A stretch of DNA of 64,000 nt from Occultella gossypii (GTDB lineage Bacteria > Actinomycetota > Actinomycetes > Actinomycetales > Beutenbergiaceae), in the NCBI RefSeq assembly GCF_019947135.1, contig NZ_JAGSHT010000013.1, positions 124,001 through 188,000 on the forward strand, given 5' to 3'. Below are positions 43,873-52,045 of this stretch, in pieces; within the stretch, counting starts at the first letter, position 1, and each line of letters opens with the position of its first letter. Below the pieces are notes generated by a model. That model saw only the letters and a list, made by a program, of their open reading frames with translations. It did no database searches and was not told the DNA's origin. The position numbers and the translations under genes were made by a program.

Positions 43873-44661
43873 TCAGGCCCAGTCGGTGACCTCGAGACGG
43901 CGTCCGGCCTGCGGTCCCGCTGCCGCGCGGGAGCGCAGATCATCGAGCGTGTCCAGGCCGGCCCGCAGGTAGCAGCCGGAGAGGTTGTCCAGCTCGCCGG
44001 CGGCGATCGCCGCGACGATCCCCACCACGGCCTCGGGTGGGGTCCAGTCGGTCCGGCCCGCGTGCATTCGCATCCCGGTGGACATGTCGGTCGGCACCAC
44101 ACCCGGCGCCACCTCGAACGCCCGCAAGCCGCGCGAGAAGCCGGCCGCGTGCAGCCCACCGCCGATGCGGAAGAGTGCGGTCTTGGCCGCGTTGTAGGAG
44201 CTCATCTCCGCGAAGTCGCGAGTGCCCGCCCCGGAGTTGAGGTCCACGACCCGTCCGCCGCCGCGACTCAGCATGCCCGGCACCACGGCCCGAGCCAGCA
44301 GGAACGGCCCGTACACGTCCGTGACGAGAACCTCGCGCCACTGCTCGGGATCCGCCTCCCAGAGCGGCACCTCGGCATCCACCAGGCCGGCGTTGTTGAC
44401 GAGCAGATCCACCCCACCGAGGGCATACTCGGCCTCGGCGACCGCGGCATCGACTGCGACCCGATCGGTCACGTCCGCTGCCAGGACCACGGCACGACGA
44501 CCACGGGCCTCGACCTCCTCGGCCACGCCCGTCAGCCGGTCGACGTCACGAGCGAGCAGCGCCACGTCCAGCCCCGCGTCGGCCAACCCGAGAGCGAGGT
44601 GCCGTCCGATGCCACGACTCGCGCCGGTGATCAGAGCGGTACGCGCGGAGTTTGGATCCAT
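43873..44661 (-). CDS. Short-chain dehydrogenase/reductase
   Basis: 262 residues. Rossmann motif TGASRGIG (12-19), NNAGLVD, catalytic Ser in DLNSGAG, and YNAAK for Tyr and Lys. A classical SDR of unknown substrate. The start ATG 44661 directly precedes the conserved N-terminus; an upstream GTG-type extension to 44745 is rejected. It is divergent from the cupin gene (59 bp apart), so both may share a control region. Confidence 0.87.
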   Translation of the reverse strand: MDPNSARTALITGASRGIGRHLALGLADAGLDVALLARDVDRLTGVAEEVEARGRRAVVLAADVTDRVAVDAAVAEAEYALGGVDLLVNNAGLVDAEVPLWEADPEQWREVLVTDVYGPFLLARAVVPGMLSRGGGRVVDLNSGAGTRDFAEMSSYNAAKTALFRIGGGLHAAGFSRGLRAFEVAPGVVPTDMSTGMRMHAGRTDWTPPEAVVGIVAAIAAGELDNLSGCYLRAGLDTLDDLRSRAAAGPQAGRRLEVTDWA

Positions 44662-44719
44662 GTCCTCATCGTGCCATTGCCAACGCCTCGCGGATGGCGC
44701 GCTTGGCAGACTAGGAGTC

Positions 44720-45082
44720 ATGACAGAAGACGCGGTGGACGTCAACGCGAAGTTCGATCTCTTCGCCGAGCACTGGTCGCCGAAGCTGGTCGCGCGCCTG
44801 AACGACTACGAGGTCAAGCTGGTCCGGATCAAGGGCGACTTCGTCTGGCATACCCACGAGGAGACCGACGAGTTGTTCCTCGTGCTGGACGGACTGCTCA
44901 CCATCCAGCTGCGAGATCGGGACGTGGTCCTTGGCCCGGGTCAGCTGTTCGTCGTCCCGCGAGGCGTCGAGCACTGCCCGCGCGCGGACGAGGAGGTCAG
45001 AGCGCTACTCCTGGAGCCCGCGGGGGTGGTCAATACCGGTGACGCCGGAGGTGACCTGACAGCCGTGGTCGAGCAGATCTGA
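44720..45082 (+). CDS. Cupin-domain protein
   Basis: 120 residues, single cupin barrel. Motif 1: GDFVWHTHEETDELFLVLDG gives the His, His, Glu metal ligands. Motif 2: GPGQLFVVPRGVEHCPRADEE has the final His. The small cupins of this type bind a metal and act as isomerases, dioxygenases or simple sensors. No partner gene in an operon; the strong terminator follows 8 bases after the stop. Confidence 0.87.
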   Translation: MTEDAVDVNAKFDLFAEHWSPKLVARLNDYEVKLVRIKGDFVWHTHEETDELFLVLDGLLTIQLRDRDVVLGPGQLFVVPRGVEHCPRADEEVRALLLEPAGVVNTGDAGGDLTAVVEQI

Positions 45083-45089
45083 TGAAGAG

Positions 45090-45134
45090 CCGGTGGGCGC
45101 CCCACGACCCTCACGGTCGTGGGACGCCCACCGG
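45090..45134. terminator. Bidirectional terminator between cupin gene and hppA
   Basis: CCGGTGGGCG (45090-45099) with CGCCCACCGG (45125-45134), plus CCCACGACC (45101-45109) with GGTCGTGGG (45115-45123), one C/A mismatch and a 5-nt loop. Nineteen base pairs between two convergent genes, so it can end both transcripts. Confidence 0.85.
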
Positions 45135-45151
45135 TGGAGGCGCGAGCGAAC

Positions 45152-47467
45152 TCAGCCTGCCGCGATCTGGTCCGCTTCCCGTTCGGCCTGGGCCTCGTTG
45201 GCGGCGTCCACCTTCGATGCCCGCAGCCGAGAGGCGATGATCGCGCCGAACGCGATCAGGGCGGCCGCCGTGGCGATCGCGATCCGGACCACGTGGTTGG
45301 CGTCGGCCGGGATGCTCAGGAGTACCACGGCCGGTGCGATCAGCAGCGAGACCAGGTTCATCACCTTGATCAGCGGGTTGATGGCCGGTCCGGCGGTGTC
45401 CTTGAACGGGTCACCGACCGTGTCACCGATGACCACCGCGGCGTGAGCCTCGGAGTTCTTGCCGCCGTAGTGGCCGTCTTCGACGATCTTCTTGGCGTTG
45501 TCCCAGGAACCACCGGAGTTCGCGAGGAACACCGCCATCAGAACCCCGGCACTGATCGCGCCGCCGAGGAACCCGGCGAGCGCACCGACACCGAGGCCGA
45601 AGCCGACCGCGATCGGAGCGAACGCCGCCAGCAGACCCGGCGTCACCAACTCCCGCAGCGAGTCGCGGGTGCAGATGTCCACGACCTTGCCGTACTCCGG
45701 CCGGGTCTCGCCGGTCATGATGCCCGGGAAGTCCCGGAACTGGCGGCGCACCTCGAACACGATCGCCCCGGCCGCCCGCGTCACGGCGTCGATCGCCAGC
45801 CCGGAGAACAGGAACACGGTCGCAGCCCCGAGGATCACGCCCACCAGGGTGATCGGGGAGACGATCTCGTAGCTCAGCATCGACGCCACGAGATCGTTTC
45901 CTCGAGCCGCCGGATCGAAGCCGATGTCCGCCAGGGCCGTGTTCACCGCGTCCCCGTAGGAGCCGAAGAGTGCGGTCGCCGCGAGTACGGCGGTCGCGAT
46001 CGCGATGCCCTTGGTGATCGCCTTGGTGGTGTTCCCGACGGCGTCCAGGTCGGTCAGGATCTGGGCGCCCTCCTCGTCGACGTCACCGGACATCTCGGCG
46101 ATGCCCTGCGCGTTGTCGCTGACAGGCCCGAACGTGTCCATCGCGACGATGACACCGACGGTCGTGAGGAGCCCACAGCCCGCCAGCGCGATCAGGAACA
46201 GCGACAGCCAGATGGAACCGCCCGCGAGCAGGAACAGCCCACACAGGGCGGCCGCGATGATCCCCGCCGTGTACACGGCGGACTCGAACCCGACGCCGAT
46301 GCCGGACAGCACCACGGTGGCGGCGCCCGTCCGGGAGGTGGCCGCCACGTGCTTGGTCGGCTTGGACGTGGTGCCGGTGAAGTACCCGGTCACCGCCAGG
46401 ATGATCCCGGCCAGGATCACGCCGACCAGCACGGCCGCGGCCGTCACCAGCCGCGGGTCACCGGCGTGCTCGGCGAGATCGGCGCTGACGCCGGGGATCG
46501 CCGCGAAGGTCGAAGGCAGGTAGATGAACGCCGCCACGGCCGCGAGGCCGGCGCCGACGAGAGCGGAGATGTAGAAGCCGCGGTAGATCGCCCGCAGCCC
46601 GCTCTCCGTGCCACGCACGCGGGTGATCGCCACGCCCAGCACCGCCACGATCGCACCGATGGCGGTGACGATGAGCGGGAACACCAGCCCCTGCTCCCCC
46701 ATGGTCGCCTTCCCCAGGATGAGGGCGGCCACCAGCATCACGGCGTAGGACTCGAACAGGTCCGCGGCCATGCCGGCACAGTCGCCGACGTTGTCACCGA
46801 CGTTGTCCGCGATGGTGGCGGCGTTGCGCGGGTCATCCTCGGGGATGCCCTTCTCGACCTTGCCGACCAGGTCCGCGCCGACGTCGGCGGCCTTCGTGAA
46901 GATCCCGCCGCCGACGCGCATGAACATCGCCAGCAGCGCCGCGCCGAAGCCGAAGCCCTCCAGCACCGCAGGCGCATCCCCGCGGAAGCTGAGCACCACG
47001 GCCGCGGCACCGAGCAGGCCGAGGCCCACCACGCTCATGCCGACCACGCCACCGGTGCGGAACGCGATGCGCGCCCCCTCGGCGCGCCCGTTCGGTCTCG
47101 TCGCGGCGGCCGCGACGCGCAGGTTCGCGCGGGTCGCCAGCCACATACCGAGGTACCCGATCGCGGCGGAGAAACCCGCCCCGAACAGGAACGCGACCGA
47201 CCGGCCGATCTTGATCGCGCCGTCACCGGGCAACAGGAACAACAACCCGAACACGACGACGGCGAAGATCGCCAGCGTTCGGAACTGCCGGCTCAGATAC
47301 GCCGAGGCCCCCTCTTGGATAGCGGCGGCGATCTCCTGCATCTTCGGCGTACCCTCACCGGCGGCGAGAACCTGCTTCCGCAGGATCACCGCCAGGACCA
47401 GCGAGAGAACCCCGATGACAGCGATCACCGACACAATGACAACGCTCGTGGTTCCGAGCTCGAGCAT
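45152..47467 (-). CDS. hppA: Membrane-bound H+-translocating pyrophosphatase
   Basis: 771 residues and about 16 transmembrane helices. It hydrolyses pyrophosphate and pumps protons. Signature: FTKAADVGADLVGKVEKGIPEDDPRNAATIADNVGDNVGDCAGMAADLFESY, and a late DNAKKIVEDG segment. GNTTKAITKG carries Lys at the position where Ala gives potassium dependence, so this is the K+-independent type. ATG 47467 (MLELGTTSV) is chosen because the conserved first helix begins there. It is monocistronic and faces the cupin gene. Confidence 0.95.
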   Translation of the reverse strand: MLELGTTSVVIVSVIAVIGVLSLVLAVILRKQVLAAGEGTPKMQEIAAAIQEGASAYLSRQFRTLAIFAVVVFGLLFLLPGDGAIKIGRSVAFLFGAGFSAAIGYLGMWLATRANLRVAAAATRPNGRAEGARIAFRTGGVVGMSVVGLGLLGAAAVVLSFRGDAPAVLEGFGFGAALLAMFMRVGGGIFTKAADVGADLVGKVEKGIPEDDPRNAATIADNVGDNVGDCAGMAADLFESYAVMLVAALILGKATMGEQGLVFPLIVTAIGAIVAVLGVAITRVRGTESGLRAIYRGFYISALVGAGLAAVAAFIYLPSTFAAIPGVSADLAEHAGDPRLVTAAAVLVGVILAGIILAVTGYFTGTTSKPTKHVAATSRTGAATVVLSGIGVGFESAVYTAGIIAAALCGLFLLAGGSIWLSLFLIALAGCGLLTTVGVIVAMDTFGPVSDNAQGIAEMSGDVDEEGAQILTDLDAVGNTTKAITKGIAIATAVLAATALFGSYGDAVNTALADIGFDPAARGNDLVASMLSYEIVSPITLVGVILGAATVFLFSGLAIDAVTRAAGAIVFEVRRQFRDFPGIMTGETRPEYGKVVDICTRDSLRELVTPGLLAAFAPIAVGFGLGVGALAGFLGGAISAGVLMAVFLANSGGSWDNAKKIVEDGHYGGKNSEAHAAVVIGDTVGDPFKDTAGPAINPLIKVMNLVSLLIAPAVVLLSIPADANHVVRIAIATAAALIAFGAIIASRLRASKVDAANEAQAEREADQIAAG

Positions 47468-47532
47468 CCGTCCTCCTCGACGAACTACACACACGTCCCA
47501 GGCATCCGTGTCGCCTTGGGCTGAGCGAGAGT

Positions 47533-48000
47533 CTAGCCAACGGGGGAGACGCCTTGAGCCACTCCGCGCTCCGGAACCGACGGTGCGGTCGCTGTCGAAC
47601 GGAGAACGGCCACCGCGCCCAGGTAGTCGGGCGAGGAAAGATAGCCGAGCGGACCGTCGAGGTAGGCGCTCAGCACCCGGCCGCCCGACGCCGTCAGCTC
47701 GTACACCTTGCGTTTGGCGCCGGTGCCGGGCGCGGGCTGCGCGGCGTGAGTGATGAGGTTGAGGCCCTCGACCCGCCGCAGTGCGCGGTGCAGGCTCTGC
47801 TCGTCCACGGCGAGCCGCCCGCCGGTCGCACCGGAGATGAAGTCCCGCACCTGCGCTGACCAGCCCGGCCCTTCGACCAGTGCCAGCAGGATGAGCAGCA
47901 TCAGCGCACTCTTCTTGTGGGTGTCGGTCCAGGACGCGAGGACGTGCGACTCGTAGTCCGTGAGTTCCGCCGGGCCCGGACCCGGGCCGGTGCCGGCCAC
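47533..48000 (-). CDS. PadR-family transcription regulator
   Basis: 155 residues from GTG 48000. N-terminal winged helix: ESHVLASWTDTHKKSALMLLILLALVEGPGWSAQVRDFIS, then SLHRALRRVEGLNLI for the recognition helix and TGAKRKVYELTASGGRVLSAYL for the wing. This is the PadR pattern. It is co-transcribed behind the small membrane-protein gene (3-bp gap) and probably binds the palindrome in front of it, giving autoregulation. Confidence 0.8.
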   Translation of the reverse strand: MAGTGPGPGPAELTDYESHVLASWTDTHKKSALMLLILLALVEGPGWSAQVRDFISGATGGRLAVDEQSLHRALRRVEGLNLITHAAQPAPGTGAKRKVYELTASGGRVLSAYLDGPLGYLSSPDYLGAVAVLRSTATAPSVPERGVAQGVSPVG

Positions 48001-48002
48001 CG

Positions 48003-48434
48003 TCAGACCTCCACGCTCTCGTAGCCGCGGGCGAACAGGGCGCCGAGCGTGTGCACGAGCAGCCCGATCCCCCAGCAGATGCTCATCGCATAGAGCGGCC
48101 CGGCCCACCCGTGGTTGAGCGCCGCACCATTGCCGGTCAGCTCCAGCAGCCCGGCGTACAGCCAGAAGCTCCCGTTGATGAGCAGGTAGGTCGCCACGTG
48201 GACGAAATACAGCCCGTAGGCGCGCTGGTTGATCCCGGCCCGGTTGCGCGCCAGGAAGACCACGACGTAGGCGGCGACGGCCGCGAGCAGCAGCGCGCTG
48301 ACGACGCTGATGTGGTGCTCGGCCACGAGGGCGGTCCAGCCGTGGACGACGAGCAGTCCGACCGCGAGGCCGGCGAGGTACCGGGCAAGAGTGCCGTTGG
48401 ATACCGGCGTTGCCCCGACCGGGCGAACATTCAT
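48003..48434 (-). CDS. Small membrane protein upstream of the PadR gene
   Basis: 143 residues with four hydrophobic segments (about 18-35, 41-58, 73-92, 103-125) and a 2TM-like C-terminus (SICWGIGLLVHTLGALFARGYESV). ATG 48434 (MNVRPVGATP) is chosen; it lies 14 bases after the operator repeat. Small membrane proteins coupled to PadR regulators are common in actinobacteria, usually responding to envelope stress or toxic compounds. The function of this one is unknown. Confidence 0.7.
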   Translation of the reverse strand: MNVRPVGATPVSNGTLARYLAGLAVGLLVVHGWTALVAEHHISVVSALLLAAVAAYVVVFLARNRAGINQRAYGLYFVHVATYLLINGSFWLYAGLLELTGNGAALNHGWAGPLYAMSICWGIGLLVHTLGALFARGYESVEV

Positions 48435-48447
48435 GGCGCGAACCCTT

Positions 48448-48481
48448 CGGTAGTAGACCATTGGAATACTACCGCAGGTAG
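48448..48481 (-). promoter_or_regulatory. Palindromic operator of the PadR/membrane-protein operon
   Basis: CGGTAGTA (48448-48455) and TACTACCG (48467-48474) form perfect 8-bp arms around 11 bases. A second palindrome, CTACC-GCA-GGTAG, overlaps at 48469-48481. It lies directly before the first gene, where a PadR dimer would sit. Confidence 0.6.
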
Positions 48482-48500
48482 AACAAGGGTGCATGGTGGT

Positions 48501-49283
48501 TCAGCCCGCTCTGACCTCGAACCGCTCGAATCCGACCTCGGCGACCGCCGTGGCGAGGCGGTCGAACCGCTCGGCCCAGCCGACGCCGTCGGCCGTGAAG
48601 CCGTCCCGTGCCCCCTCGGCCCGGGCGCGCTGCAGCGCGTAGTGGCGCACGCCTGCGGCGTGCAGCCGCCGGGCCAGGGCGAGGACGTCGACGGCGGAGC
48701 CCGGGTGGATCGTGGTGCGCACCTCCACGTCGGCCGGGGAGGCCAGGGCCAGGTCCAGGCTGCGCCAGGCCGCGGCTCCGCCGCCGGTGCGGATGACGTC
48801 CGCGTAGCCGTCGGGCTCGGCCTTGATGTCGAGTCCGATCCACTCGACGGACTCGGCGACGGCGGCCAGCCTGCTCGGGTAGGCGCCCGCGGTGTGCAGG
48901 CCGACGCCGAGGCCGAGGTCGCCCACCTCCTCGATCGCACGGCCGAGCGTGAGCTGGCGGGTGGGCTCGCCACCGGAGAACACGACGCCGTCGAGCAGGC
49001 CGACGCGCGTCGCCAGGAAGCCGAGCACGTCCGCCCAGGCGACCACACCCGGGGTGCGGGTCGGGATCAGGTCCGGGTTGTGGCAGTACTCGCAGTTCCA
49101 CGGGCAGCCCTGCAGGAACACGGTCGCGACGAGACGGCCGGGCCAGTCGCACCCGGACATCCGGGTCAGCCCGGCCACCTGCAGGTCCGCCGCCGACCCA
49201 CCCGGGCGAGCAGGCGCCGTCGGGCCGCCCATCGCCCCAGCAACCGCCGACCCACCCGCGCGAGCAGGCGCCGTCGCCGTCAC
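48501..49283 (-). CDS. nrdG: Anaerobic ribonucleotide reductase activating protein
   Basis: 260 residues. A radical-SAM enzyme that makes the glycyl radical in NrdD. The cluster motif is CPWNCEYC (Cys-x3-Cys-x2-Cys) near 60-67, then FSGGEPTRQL, and GLDIKAE. The first ~40 residues are a low-complexity Ala/Pro/Gly extension (PARAGGSAVAGAMGG repeated) not in the family; translation may truly start later, at MSGCDWPGRL. GTG 49283 overlaps the nrdD stop as GTGA, so it is translationally coupled. Confidence 0.9.
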   Translation of the reverse strand: MTATAPARAGGSAVAGAMGGPTAPARPGGSAADLQVAGLTRMSGCDWPGRLVATVFLQGCPWNCEYCHNPDLIPTRTPGVVAWADVLGFLATRVGLLDGVVFSGGEPTRQLTLGRAIEEVGDLGLGVGLHTAGAYPSRLAAVAESVEWIGLDIKAEPDGYADVIRTGGGAAAWRSLDLALASPADVEVRTTIHPGSAVDVLALARRLHAAGVRHYALQRARAEGARDGFTADGVGWAERFDRLATAVAEVGFERFEVRAG

Positions 49284-51238
49284 ACCGTCTCCAACACGGG
49301 CGCTCGGAGCCCGGCCGCCGTCTCCGTGAAGTGACGGCGCTCGGCGTGCTCGCCCTTCTTGCCGATGTTGAACGAGCTGACCGGCCGGTGGTAGCCCATC
49401 ACGCGGGTCCAGACCTCGCAGACGACGGGCGGGCCGTCCGGGTCGGCGGCGGCGCAGCGCGGGCAGGTCGGCTGCTCCCCCGCCAGGTAGCCGTGCGCCG
49501 GGCAGATCGAGAACGTCGGGGTGATGGTCAGGTAGGGCAGTGAGAACCACTCGAGCGACCGGCGCACCAGCCGCTGGCAGGCCTCGGCGTCGGAGAGCCG
49601 CTCGCTCATGTACAGGTGCAGCACGGTGCCGCCGGTGTACTTGCGCTGGAGGTCGTCCTGGCGGATGAGGGCCTCGAACGGGTCGTCGGTGAAGCCCACG
49701 GGCAGCTGGGAGGAGTTCGTGTAGTACGGGTTGGCGTCGGTGCCGGCCTGCAGGATGCCGGGGAAGCGACGGCGGTCCTCCTTCGCGAACCGGTACGTGG
49801 TGCCCTCGGCCGGGGTGGCCTCGAGGTTGTACAGGTGGCCGCTCTCCTCCTGATAGCCGATCAGGCGCTCGCGCACGTGGTCCAGGACCCGGGCCACCAG
49901 CGCGTGGCCGCGCTGGTCGGTGAGGTCGTAGGCATCCGCGGTGAAGTTGCGGACCATCTCGTTCATCCCGTTCACACCGAGCGTCGAGAAGTGGTTGTCG
50001 AGCGAGGGCAGGTACCGCCGCGTGTACGGGTACAGGCCCGCCTCGAGCCAACCTGCGACGGCGGTCCGCTTGAGCTCCAGGGACTCCTTGCCCAGGTCCA
50101 GCAGCCGGTCCAGCGCCGCCACGAGCCCCGCCTCGTCGCCCGCGTGCAGGTACCCGAGTCGGGCGCAGTTGACCGTGACCACGCCGATCGACCCGGTCAG
50201 CTCCGCCGACCCGAACAACCCGTTACCCCGCGCCAGGAGCTCACGCAGGTCGAGCTGGAGCCGGCAGCACATCGAGCGGATCATGCCGGGGTCCAGGTCG
50301 GAGTTGATGAAGTTCTGGAAGTACGGCAGCCCGTACTTCGCGGTCATCGCGAACAGCGCTTGCGCGTTCGGGGAGTCCCAGTCGAAGTCCTTGGTGATGT
50401 TGTAGGTGGGGATCGGGAACGTGAAGACCCGCCCGCCGGCGTCACCGGCGGTCATCACGTCGATGTAGGCCCGGTTGATCAGGTCCATCTCGGCCTGCAG
50501 GTCGCCGTAGCTGAAGTCGCACTGCTGCCCGCCGATCATCGGGATCTGCTCGCGGAGGTCGTCGGGGCAGGTCCAGTCGAACGTGAGGTTCGTGAACGGG
50601 GTCTGGGTGCCCCACCGCGAGGACGCGTTCAGGTTGTGGATCATCTCCTGCAGGCACTGGTGGACCTGCTCGTACGTCATCGCGTCCACGCGCACGAACG
50701 GGGCCAGGTAGGTGTCGAAGGAGCTGAACGCCTGCGCGCCGGCCCACTCGTTCTGCAGGGTGCCGAGGAAGTTCACGATCTGCCCGACTGCGGCGGAGAG
50801 GTGCCGCGGCGGCCGTGCTGCGATCGCGCCGGGCACCCCGTTGAAGCCCTCGTGCAGGAGCGCGCGCAGCGACCAGCCGGCGCAGTAGCCGGAGAGCATG
50901 TCGAGGTCGTGGATGTGCAGGTCCGCCTCCCGGTGGGCGCGGCCGACGGCGTCCGGGTAGACGCTGTCCAGCCAGTAGTTCGCGATGACCTTGCCGGAGG
51001 TGTTCAGCATCAGGCCGCCGAGCGAGAAGCCCTGGTTCGCGTTCGCGTTCACGCGCCAGTCGCTGCGGTCCAGGTAGTCGTCCACCGTCGCGATCGGGTC
51101 GACGAGGGCGCGCGCAGGGGAAGTGCCCGACGGCGTCGCGCTGGTCGCGGGCGCGGCCGACGGCGTCGCGCGGGTCGCGGGCGCGGCCGACGGCGTCGCG
51201 CGGGTCGGGCGGGCAGGTGGGAGGGTCTGGGTGCTCAC
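49280..51238 (-). CDS. nrdD: Anaerobic ribonucleoside-triphosphate reductase
   Basis: 652 residues. It reduces NTPs to dNTPs without oxygen. Seen: ANANQGFSLGGLMLNTSGKVIANYWL, DLHIHDLDMLSGYCAGWS, a MCCRLQLDLRE region with the active-site Cys, and the C-terminal zinc site (CPAHGYLAGEQPTCPRC) before RVMGYHRPVSSFNIGKKGEH, which carries the glycyl-radical Gly. The N-terminal ~45 residues are tandem Ala/Thr/Pro/Ser repeats absent from the family. An ATP-cone is not evident. GTG 51238. It lies downstream of NrdR boxes, coupled to nrdG. Confidence 0.92.
   Translation of the reverse strand: MSTQTLPPARPTRATPSAAPATRATPSAAPATSATPSGTSPARALVDPIATVDDYLDRSDWRVNANANQGFSLGGLMLNTSGKVIANYWLDSVYPDAVGRAHREADLHIHDLDMLSGYCAGWSLRALLHEGFNGVPGAIAARPPRHLSAAVGQIVNFLGTLQNEWAGAQAFSSFDTYLAPFVRVDAMTYEQVHQCLQEMIHNLNASSRWGTQTPFTNLTFDWTCPDDLREQIPMIGGQQCDFSYGDLQAEMDLINRAYIDVMTAGDAGGRVFTFPIPTYNITKDFDWDSPNAQALFAMTAKYGLPYFQNFINSDLDPGMIRSMCCRLQLDLRELLARGNGLFGSAELTGSIGVVTVNCARLGYLHAGDEAGLVAALDRLLDLGKESLELKRTAVAGWLEAGLYPYTRRYLPSLDNHFSTLGVNGMNEMVRNFTADAYDLTDQRGHALVARVLDHVRERLIGYQEESGHLYNLEATPAEGTTYRFAKEDRRRFPGILQAGTDANPYYTNSSQLPVGFTDDPFEALIRQDDLQRKYTGGTVLHLYMSERLSDAEACQRLVRRSLEWFSLPYLTITPTFSICPAHGYLAGEQPTCPRCAAADPDGPPVVCEVWTRVMGYHRPVSSFNIGKKGEHAERRHFTETAAGLRAPVLETV
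51129..51208 (-). repeat. 30-bp tandem repeat in the 5' end of nrdD
   Basis: About 2.7 units of 30 bp encoding ATPSAAPATR-like decapeptides. The first two units differ at one base. They form the extra N-terminal region of NrdD. The unit is in frame, so copy-number changes would be tolerated. Confidence 0.8.
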
Positions 51239-51293
51239 GGTGGGCTCCTTGGTCAGGATGGATTCGACATCTCGACCGTAGGACTGCGCAAGG

Positions 51294-51335
51294 CTAGATG
51301 TTGTGGTGCAACACGCCGTCAATTACTACATGTTG
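51294..51335 (-). promoter_or_regulatory. Tandem NrdR boxes over the nrdDG promoter
   Basis: CTAGATGTTG (51294-51303) and CTACATGTTG (51326-51335) fit the core CWATATATWG of NrdR boxes with few changes and are 32 bp apart, about three helical turns as is typical. Between them a minus-strand -35-like TTGACG (51322-51317) lies 16 bases before CATCTA inside the first box. NrdR would repress the genes when dATP is high. Confidence 0.65.
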
Positions 51336-51520
51336 TGGTTTGCTGACGTGGAGTGCGAAAATACCAGGACGTTGGTCCCTGGCGGCACCACAATCGGGGT
51401 GGGCCGACTCAACGGTTCGGGACGCCCGGTCGTCTACCTCTATGAAGGCCGGCCCGACGCCGGCCGCACCGGGACTCGCGCCGGACGCGCGTGCCGGTCA
51501 CGTTGCAATGAGGGGACATC

Positions 51521-52045
51521 ATGAGCCACTGGGAACCGGTCCTGTCGGACCTGGTGCGCCAACGAGGGGGTGCGTTGGTGCGGTACGCGACCCTGCTCTG
51601 TGGGGATCGCGCGGAGGGTGAGGACCTCGTCCAGGAGGCTCTCACCAAGGTGTTCGCGGTGATGCGTAGGCCACCCCGCGGCGACGACGGCGTGGCCGTC
51701 GAACACGCGGAGGCCTACGTACGCCGCACCGTGCTGACGCTCTACCTGGATGGGTACCGACGCCGACGGCGCTGGGCGGCCGTGCGGCACTTACTGCCCG
51801 GTTCGGAATCCACGTCCGGCCCCGAGAAACACAGCCCGGACCGCCTCGACGTGGACCGTGCTCTGGCCGTCCTCGGACCCAAGCAGCGCGCCTGCATGGT
51901 GCTGCGCTACTACGCGGACCTGACCGTGCCGCAGATCGCCGACGAGCTCGGCGTGAGCCCCGGCACCGTGAAACGGCACCTGCATGACGCGGGTCTGCAC
52001 CTGGTGGCCGAACTCGATGAGTCCCTGGAAGGAGAACGGCGATGA
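51521..52045 (+). CDS. SigE-family RNA polymerase sigma factor (copy 1)
   Basis: 174 residues. ECF-type sigma factor: region 2 RYATLLCGDRAEGEDLVQEALTKVFAVM, a short linker, and region 4 LGPKQRACMVLRYYADLTVPQIADELGVSPGTVKRHLHDA. It directs RNA polymerase to specific promoters, probably under control of the coupled membrane protein. Its stop overlaps the next ATG. A small GC hairpin (51447-51465) lies in its leader. A second, similar pair follows at 53446. Confidence 0.9.
   Translation: MSHWEPVLSDLVRQRGGALVRYATLLCGDRAEGEDLVQEALTKVFAVMRRPPRGDDGVAVEHAEAYVRRTVLTLYLDGYRRRRRWAAVRHLLPGSESTSGPEKHSPDRLDVDRALAVLGPKQRACMVLRYYADLTVPQIADELGVSPGTVKRHLHDAGLHLVAELDESLEGERR

Noticed and set aside
45119-47524. 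801-residue plus-strand ORF opposite hppA
   Set aside because: It is the antisense of the pyrophosphatase, with His/Arg/Asp repeats from codon complement; no domain.
51447-51465. GC hairpin in the leader of the first sigma gene as a riboswitch
   Set aside because: Only a 7-bp stem with a 5-nt loop is visible; there is no further conserved structure or aptamer pattern.
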